Of a stretch of 64,000 nucleotides of DNA, positions 57,095-64,000 are shown piece after piece. The translations under genes and the position numbers were made by a program. The DNA lies in NCBI RefSeq assembly GCF_023278565.1, contig NC_064677.1, positions 1,860,001-1,924,000 of the forward strand, given 5' to 3'. The notes below the pieces were generated by a model. That model worked only from the letters and a program-made list of their open reading frames with translations. It did no database searches and was not told the origin of the DNA. Numbering within the stretch: position 1 is the first letter of the stretch; each line of letters begins with the position of its first letter. Origin of the DNA: Colletotrichum lupini (lineage: Eukaryota; Ascomycota; Sordariomycetes; Glomerellales; Glomerellaceae).

Positions 57095-60000
57095 TTAATA
57101 CGACTCTTCATCACTGTATTCGCCCTCGCTATCATCCTCTTCGTCATCGTCGGACTCGTCTTCCTCGTCTTCCTCGAGCTCCTCCTCGTCCTCGTCGCCC
57201 TTGAGGCCGTAGTCGTCGTGGAAGTAGGCGAGTTGCTGGACATCCGTCTTGTACCCCATCTCCTTGAACGCCTTTTCAATGTTCTGTAACCATGTGTCAG
57301 TAAATGTCTGTTGTGAAGCTGGGGGAAAGGCATACCTCTTGCAGGATCGGAGCGCAGGTAATAACGACATTGCTCTTGCCCGGCTCGAAAACAGGCATGA
57401 CGAGCTCCTTGAGCACCGTCTTGATCTGCTCGTCCGTCACGTCCCGGACGTCCCTCATGACCTTCTTGTGCCAGTCGAGCGGCAGGCTGCGCACGACGCC
57501 GAGCATGAAGTTCTGCGCCGCCGACGACGCCATGGTCGACTGCTCGTCGGCGAACTGCACGACGACCTGGCTGATGGCGCCCTCCTTGAGGTGGCGGTCG
57601 ATCTCGACCTCGCCCTCGGCGATCTTGCGGATCGTCTCGCGCGACACGGAAAAGGCCTTGCTGGCGTCCGGCGAGCGGTACACCTTGTACTGGATCACGC
57701 CCGTGTCGAGCTCGCGGCCGAAATACGAGCCGTACGCCAACCCTTGCCCGCGGACCGAGTTCCAGAGGGGGCCCTCGGTGGTCTCGAGGTAGCCGATGGC
57801 CACCATGATGGCCGGGAGGCGGGGGTCGTCGAAGGAGGTGATGCCCTTGGCCGTGCTGACGCCGTAGGAGCTCTCGGCCGTGGTCATGGGCACGATGGTG
57901 GCGCCGACGGTACCCGGGTTCTGGCCCTCCTTTGTGAGCAGGGTGTGCGGCTTGACGATGGGGAGCAGCTCGTCGGAGCCCCCGAGTTGGGTGCTGAGGA
58001 TGTCCCAGGCGGCCACGGGCTCGGGCAGGCGGGCGACGTCGGCGGTGACGAGGATGCGCACGTTGTTCGAGGTGAAGAGGGACTTGCGCAGCTGCTCGAA
58101 CCAGGAGAGGACCTTTTCCGGGTCGGAGGCGATGAGCTTCTTGAGGCGGCGCAGGTAGATTGCTCTGACGAGTGCGCGCTTGGCGACCGAGTAGGACTCC
58201 TTCTTCATGTGGATGGAGATGTCGATTTCGGACGCCATGGATCTGCCGTCACGCTTCAGCTCGGGGATGTCGGCCAGGTGCTTCTGGACGCCCGCCTTGA
58301 GGCGCTGGATGTCGAAGACGCTGTCGAACATCATGGTGCGGATCCAGTTGATGACGGTGGAGTACTTTGCGGGCTCGATTTGGAACTGGATCATGACGCC
58401 GTCGGGGTCGCCGTAGTCTCGTGTCGAGCGCAGACCATAGCTAATGGTGTCCTGCTCCAGCTCCATGACGACCTGTTCGAAGCCAACCTTTTCTCCATCG
58501 CGCATGATGGGAGTGTTGAAGAAGTTGTCGTTGAAGATGGGCAGCAACGGCTTCAGCTCGATCGGTACCTGTGATGTCCCGAGATAGACCGTCAGGTGCA
58601 CAAAGTTGGTCGGCACGCTCTCGAACTGGATGAAGAGGGGGTCTTTTCCTTGCTTGGCGCCGTCAATGACCTTTTGCGCCGCGTTGTCAACGAGGCCGAG
58701 GCTCTTGGCCTTTCCAGACCTCGCCGTGTCAGACTCGATGAAGTGAATCGACTCGGTGCCGGGGACAGCCCACTGATCGATCACGGAGGCCGGGATGGGC
58801 TCATCGTTCTTGGCCTTGGCAGCCTCAAGGCGCTTCTTGAGGTCAGCCAGACCCTCGGCGCCGAGCTCCTCCTTTCTCTTTGCGAGCCTCGCTTCCTCGT
58901 CGGCCTTTTGCTTCTTTGCGAGCTCGTGGGACGGCTTGCCGAGGATGGAGACGTGGGGAGCATCGGACAGCCACTTGCGCAAAAAGTCCCTCCATTGTGC
59001 GTCGGTCCACTTCTCGAGCTCCTCGTACTCGGACAGAGACTGCAAGTCCTTCAGCGTCGAACCGTCACGCTTGCCGAAAAGGTAGTCCGTGATAATGTTG
59101 TTGGAGTAGAAACCCTCAGACTCCTCGGCCTGGAACTTGACCTGAAGGCGTTCGCGGTGGATGCATGAGGTCAGGTATGCCATGTCCAAAGGCTTCGATG
59201 CCACTTCCTTGAGTAGGTCGACGAGTCTCTTCTCGACAAATTCCAGCTTATCCGTCTCGACGCCAGTCGGCTGGAACCAGATCACAGAGTTGGGCCTGGC
59301 ATCCCACCAGTAGGACACGGAGCTGGCAAGCTCCTCCTTTTCGACAATGACGTTCTCGAGAATCGACACAGAGGAGCCGCAAAGATAGGTCAGCAGGACG
59401 TTGAGCGCAGACGTCTCGATGGTGTTGGTGCAGTTGGGGCCGTAGAAAGCCACAGTGATCTCGCCGACGGATTCGTCCTCTTCAGGGAACTCGGCTGTGG
59501 TGATGATGGTCTCCTTGAGCGCTGGAGGCTGTGCTGAGTCGATCCAAGGTCTGCACACTCACGTCAGCATGGTTTGTTAGGTGTGAGGGGTTGAACTACC
59601 TCTTGAAAGGGGAATCCAGCGGCGGAAGATCGTCCTTGATGCTCTCCTCGAACTCGTCCAGGATCTGCAGCAGCTCGTTGTGGTCCGCTTCGCCAATGAT
59701 GACCACGGCGAGGTTACGGGGCTGGTACATATCACGGTGGAACTGGCGGATGCGGTCAGGGGTCAAAACCCGGAGGGCCTCCGTCATGCCTCCGGTCTCG
59801 TAGCGGAAGCCCACGTTCTCCGGGTACAGCAGTCGGCGCGCGCGTAGATCCATGATTTCGGCGCTCTTGAATTGCACGGCCTGCATCTCTGAGTAGACAA
59901 CACCCGCATCGTTACCCTCGCCGTCAATGTGGTGCACCTCGGTGATGCACGCCTCGTCCGTGATGACGGGCACGATGACATGCTCGAGATACACTGGCAG

Positions 60001-60366
60001 GATCTGTGAGAAGCCTTCCCAGCCAGCGCTCTCGAGCGTGTACGCGGTGTGATCCGTCGCAGTCCAGGCGTTCGTCCCAGAGTAGGCTCGGGAGGCCAGC
60101 TTGTCGAGGAGTCCCTTGTAGCGGTAGTTCTTTGAGCCCATAAATACCAGATGCTCGAGAGTGTGAGGGGCGCCCGAGTCGTCAAAGATCTCGGTTGCGA
60201 GAGTGAAGTAGCCGTTGGTCTTGGGGCCCTTGCGATCGGCCACAATCACCTGCATGCCGCTCCTCTCCGAGACATACTGGCTGATTTGGCACGGGGCGTA
60301 GTCCGTCTTGAAGCTCTGGACCTTGCGGAACCGCGGCTGCGGCTTGGGTTGCTCCTCAGGCGACAT
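57095..60366 (-). CDS. M16C zinc metallopeptidase, YOL098C/SDD3-like
   Basis: Spliced 1056-aa protein; exons 60366-59600, 59550-57336 and 57283-57095. The inverted zinc motif HTLEH is at residues 68-72, preceded by GAP and followed by LVFMGSKNY; the distal glutamate should be in the EVHHIDGEGNDAGVVYSEM region. M16C enzymes degrade peptides in a closed chamber; the domain pattern is closest to cytosolic SDD3/YOL098C-type proteins rather than the mitochondrial presequence protease, and I see no targeting peptide. A charged lysine-rich hinge (KKQKADEEARLAKRKEE) divides the two halves. The last exon encodes a tail that is almost entirely D/E after residue ~1020. A start at 60390 would add eight residues. 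Confidence 0.9.
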
Positions 60367-61877
60367 GGTGTGTGTCTTTGCTTTGAACAAGCTTTGAAAT
60401 GATCTGACAAGATGGTCAACTTGGTGTCCTGTGTAGTTGTGGGAGATTCTTATAAAGGCGTGGGCAGGGGCACAAGAACACAGGGGCTCGAAGAGTCATG
60501 AGCAAACGGTTTAATGGCCCTTGGGTAAGGAGACAACAAACCCAGCTGAAGCAGGGTAATACGGGTCTCTTGACGAAGCTCTTCACCGGAAAACAGGAAC
60601 TAGCTGTTGGAAACGGGAGGGGAAGATAACCAGACAGCAGATAGATGCAGTAGTTCGTATGACAAACGGCCATGCGTCCGTGAACACCAGGACATCCGGT
60701 CCGAGAAGAGACATACCCAGCTCTGTTGGATAAGATGTGTCCATGATGGGGAACAAGACAAGCCGCCAGAAGCGCAACGGCCACGGCAAGCGCCACTTGA
60801 CCGACTCCAATCTTCAACATGTCAACGTGTCAGACACGGGAAGGATGCCCTCAGACAGTCGTGTGAAGCTTGCAGCTTCGGAACGGTGCAGCGCAATACG
60901 CCATGGCATACAACCAGTTGACAGGCGAAGAAGAGAAGTAGAATTTCAAGGGGCCAATCGGGGGAAACCACTTCAGCCAAAAAAGACTTGACAAGAAAGA
61001 ACGAGTAGGACGGACGGAACGAAAAGGCGCAGCAGCTTACCGTACAGAAGCCGGCTTTGCCAGCCTAATGGACAGAGATGAAGAAGACCAATGAGGCTTC
61101 CCGAAGCGTATTGGCCAGCCCGTGATAGGGAGCGATGTAGCGGTTACCTAACCGCCGCCACGAGAGATGCTGACACAAGGATGGCGGGGTATCGACGGCA
61201 CTGGAGAACGAGCTGATGCTGAGGCTTACAGGCGTCCTCAGGGATTGGTATATACCTTATAGTTGAGCTTTGGTTTCCCGTTGGCGCGCTTTCTTTTAGG
61301 TTGCGAGTTACCAGTTCGTCGCGGGGCACGAGAACGTGAGAGATGTCGCTGGCCATACAACGAAGCGCACTGGTCCATCTGCCCCTCCAAAAGTCCAGGG
61401 CAAGAGACCAGTGGAGTTTATCTTTATTTTTTGATTTTCGCAAGGTCATCGGCGGGGTGGTGTCTTCTGATTGGCCCCTTGCCGCGGGAGACTACGCTGG
61501 GCCAAGCGCCAACCGCTCGGCACGAGGTCGGATCGGGCGCGAGGTACGTACCGGGGAGCGACATCGAATTGTGACGTGGGTGCTTTCGGGACAGCTATGC
61601 AATCCAGTGTCATAGTTGCCCGTAGCTCATCGCCCATTTTTGTGCGGCATCGCTCCGAAGACGAGGCAAAGTCCTCCTGTCGCCCGTTTCTTAGCTACGT
61701 ATTTGCAGAATCACGTCTCTGAACTCTAGGCGAACCTTCCCAAAACTCGATCTACCGCATTCCATTTCCTGCTTGCGACCTGCCCTGACACCTGGCGCCC
61801 CGACCGAAGCGGCCCCGCGATATCGAGAGCTTCGAGAAGCCACACGTGTGACCCGCGCACGGCAGCGGAACGAGACG
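60367..61877. other. Divergent intergenic region, M16C peptidase / ZW10-like
   Basis: 1.5 kb. It must hold both promoters; an in-frame upstream ATG for the ZW10-like gene at 61773 is open but its 35 residues look like 5' UTR. No further feature was recognised. Confidence 0.55.
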
Positions 61878-64000
61878 ATGGCCGTCGAAACAGATCAGAA
61901 TGCCTCTGCGCACATCGGAGAGGCCGTAGTTGCCTTTGCGCTCGAGGGGCGCTTCCCCGACGAGCAGGTGTCATCGCTGTCGCTGTCCTCTTCGGATTTG
62001 TCGCCTGCAATTGATGCGCTGGAACGGGCCAAGGGTGATTTGGAGGTAATGCGAGGCCCACAGCGAGCGATGACGGCCTCTTACTGATGCATGCGCAGTC
62101 TGAAATCCACACGATCAACGAAGAGACCAAGGGCGACGTCAGCTCGTGGGTGCACAATGCGAAAACACTACAGGAAGACATCTTGCGATCCAAGAGGCTG
62201 GCCGACGACATTGTCCGACAATCGGAAGCGCCGCAGGTTTCGGGAAAGGCCATACAAGATGCGAAGGACCACATTCAGTTTCTTGAGAAGGAGGTGCTAT
62301 ACACGAACCAGCTGCACGACGCCCTCAGGGGCATCCAGCATGTCAACGAGCTTTTGGGGGAGGTCGAGCAGGCGATGAACGAGCGGCGCATCATCGATTC
62401 GCTCCGGTGGCTGGAGAGTAAGGACCGAAACATCGCATCGGCATTGGGGCGAGAGGCTAATGCTATGCAGAATCTTGGACAGAGCTCGATGCCGTCCCAG
62501 TCAACAAGAAGGCATGCCGGATCATGAGGCTCCTTGACGTAAGGGCTTTCGAGCTAAAGTCACATGTTCACGACGTCTTCGACCACGTCTGGGCATCGCT
62601 TGTTCACACAAATCTCGAAGCCGGCTCCCTGGCAATCTACAACAAGTTGGATGGTACTTGGTACCCGTCTGGTTGAACCCACCGGAAGCTAACAGAATCC
62701 AGACGAGCAAATGACGCTATCGGAAGCCATCATTGGTCTCCAGGCCTACAAAGAGGTTGAAGACCGCATGTCCAAGCTGTGGCACGATGTCGACAAGGCC
62801 ATTGTGTTTCCGCGCATGGACACGCAAGCTTCATCGCTGCCTTCCATCCGCGAGACTGAGGTATGTCCCGAAGACAGTCTGACGGCTCAGTTGCTGACCC
62901 CGGCAGAACGTTGTGGAATTGAATGGTCAAGCTGGCAGATCAATCGACGAGCTATTCACGGATCTCCAAAAGGTGGTTGAGTTCCTGGCCAAGAGACTGA
63001 CACCGGACCTCCTCATGTTCTTCAGCCCCATCATGATGAGCGACCTGGTCCCGAGGCTCATCTCAGTCTGGCTCGACTCAGAAGTGCCCTCAAATCTCAA
63101 GGACCTCGGGAGGTTCCAGGCTGTCATCGAATCTGCACGGCGCTTTTGCGAGGTCCTTGAAGACAACGGATTCACTGGGTTTACGGAGCTCAAGGAATGG
63201 GTTGGTAGTGCGCCGTCAATATGGCTTGCAAAGTGCAGAGAAACAGCCCTTGATTCGGTCAGGGTGCAAATGTCAAACGGTCTGTCACCCAGTGTATGCC
63301 TGTTCAAAATCTTGCTGACGTTGCGTAGGTCTCGGCGCCACAAAGCAAGTCGAAAAGGTGGAAAAGCAAATGGTGTCTCGGTCCGAAGGCAAGGAGTTGA
63401 CGGCGAACGGTGTAGCCGGTACCGTCGCAGAAGATGACTGGGGCGCGGAATGGGGAGTCGACGATGACGAGGAACCGGAAGCCAAAGGCGACACACAAGA
63501 GGAAGACGACGGTGCTGATGCCTGGGGATGGAACGATGAGGAGCAAACTACAGAGACCGCCCAAGAGGAGACGGTGCAGGTTGAGGAAAAGACGGCAGAC
63601 GATGAGGACGACGCAGCCGACGCGTGGGGTTGGGGGGATGATGATGCGACAGAGCCAACGGAGCCAGAACCGAAGCCTCAAGCAGCAAAGACGCCGACGA
63701 AGAAACACAAGACGGTATCTGCTGAGCCAGATGAGAGCAGGGAGATGGTTCTCAAGGAGACGTACCACATCTCCTCCATGCCGGAGCCGGTGCTGGAGCT
63801 TATACTGGCCCTCCTCGAAGACGGCGCGGCTCTGACACAGCCCGAGTATGTTGCGAGCTCATGCCAACACGGTGATCCTTCTAACATTGATAGGTACGAA
63901 AACAGTCCAGTGGCAGCCGCCGCGCCGGGCCTCTTCAGTTTGCCGACATTCGCATTAGCCATGTTTCGAGCAGTGTCGCCGCACTACTACTCACTCGACA
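61878..64000 (+). CDS. ZW10/Dsl1-type tethering and kinetochore protein, 3' end missing
   Basis: Seven exons seen: 61878-62045, 62099-62417, 62471-62653, 62703-62860, 62907-63279, 63329-63845 and 63894-64000 (cut by the window edge); about 608 codons. Homologues are the ZW10 subunit of the Dsl1/NRZ tethering complex at the ER, which in animals also acts at kinetochores. Heptad-like helices dominate the N-terminus (VSSWVHNAKTLQEDI, LLGEVEQAMNERR), then LDVRAFELKSHVHDVFDHVW, a recognisable ZW10 segment. Residues ~400-560 are acidic with repeated DDDWG/DAWGW-like motifs. Two alternative acceptors 12 nt apart precede exon 3; the upstream one (exon starting 62471) restores a conserved KSWTELDAVPV. 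No membrane segment. Confidence 0.87.

Noticed and set aside
57249..58574. 441-codon open frame antisense to the M16C peptidase
   Set aside because: Highly biased D/L/G/H composition; mirrors the sense gene.

Overview
The window is nuclear DNA of a filamentous ascomycete, most likely a Sordariomycete. Genes are intron-rich, with introns mostly of 45-120 nt, GT-AG ends and CTAAC/CTGAC-like branch sites. The proteins match Pezizomycotina families: Mis6/CENP-I, CAF16, Pol delta subunit 2, 2EXR-like, GH3 beta-glucosidase, Thermomyces-type lipase, RAD7/RAD16. I could not fix the genus and did not compute base composition. I see no rRNA gene, CRISPR array, intact transposon or secondary-metabolite cluster.

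Layout. 1-4.5 kb: no gene seen. 4.5-7.0 kb: CENP-I/Mis6 (+). 7.6-8.5 kb: CAF16-like ABC ATPase (-). 9.3-11.0 kb: DNA polymerase delta small subunit (+). 11.4-13.1 kb: 2EXR/F-box-like protein (-). 15.3-16.4 kb: serine/threonine dehydratase broken by a 14-bp tandem duplication (+). 16.6-17.6 kb: NAT9-type acetyltransferase (-). 17.9-18.4 kb: two convergent intron-containing tRNA-Ser(GCU) genes. 18.7-20.6 kb: mitochondrial methionyl-tRNA synthetase (-). 20.9-21.5 kb: NTF2/NXT-like protein (+). 21.8-23.6 kb: farnesyltransferase alpha with a long N-terminal extension (-). 24.1-25.7 kb: mevalonate kinase (-). 25.7-29.6 kb: gene-poor. 29.6-30.4 kb: ABM-like protein (+). 30.9-31.6 kb: ribosomal protein L38 (-). 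32.2-32.6 kb: small single-pass membrane protein (+). 32.8-34.3 kb: STE24 protease (-). 34.7-35.2 kb: mitochondrial bL34 (+). 36.4-37.8 kb: unknown nuclear-type protein (+). 38.0-40.9 kb: secreted GH3 beta-glucosidase (-). 41-44.5 kb: gene-poor. 44.5-45.7 kb: secreted class 3 lipase (+). 46.8-50.1 kb: RAD16 (-). 51.8-53.8 kb: RAD7 (+). 54.5-56.2 kb: DHHC palmitoyltransferase PFA3 (+). 57.1-60.4 kb: M16C metallopeptidase (-). 61.9 kb to the end: ZW10/Dsl1-type protein, partial (+).

Two functional groupings stand out. RAD16 and RAD7, partners in the NEF4 nucleotide-excision-repair complex, are head-to-head neighbours. Mevalonate kinase, farnesyltransferase alpha and the STE24 CAAX protease, which act in one route from isoprenoid supply to prenylation to CAAX trimming, lie within 12.5 kb. 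The most unusual structural observation is in the beta-glucosidase gene: two back-to-back introns separated by one nucleotide, which the reading frame requires.

Exon boundaries were placed by hand from splice signals, reading frame and remembered family similarity. No alignment or search was run.
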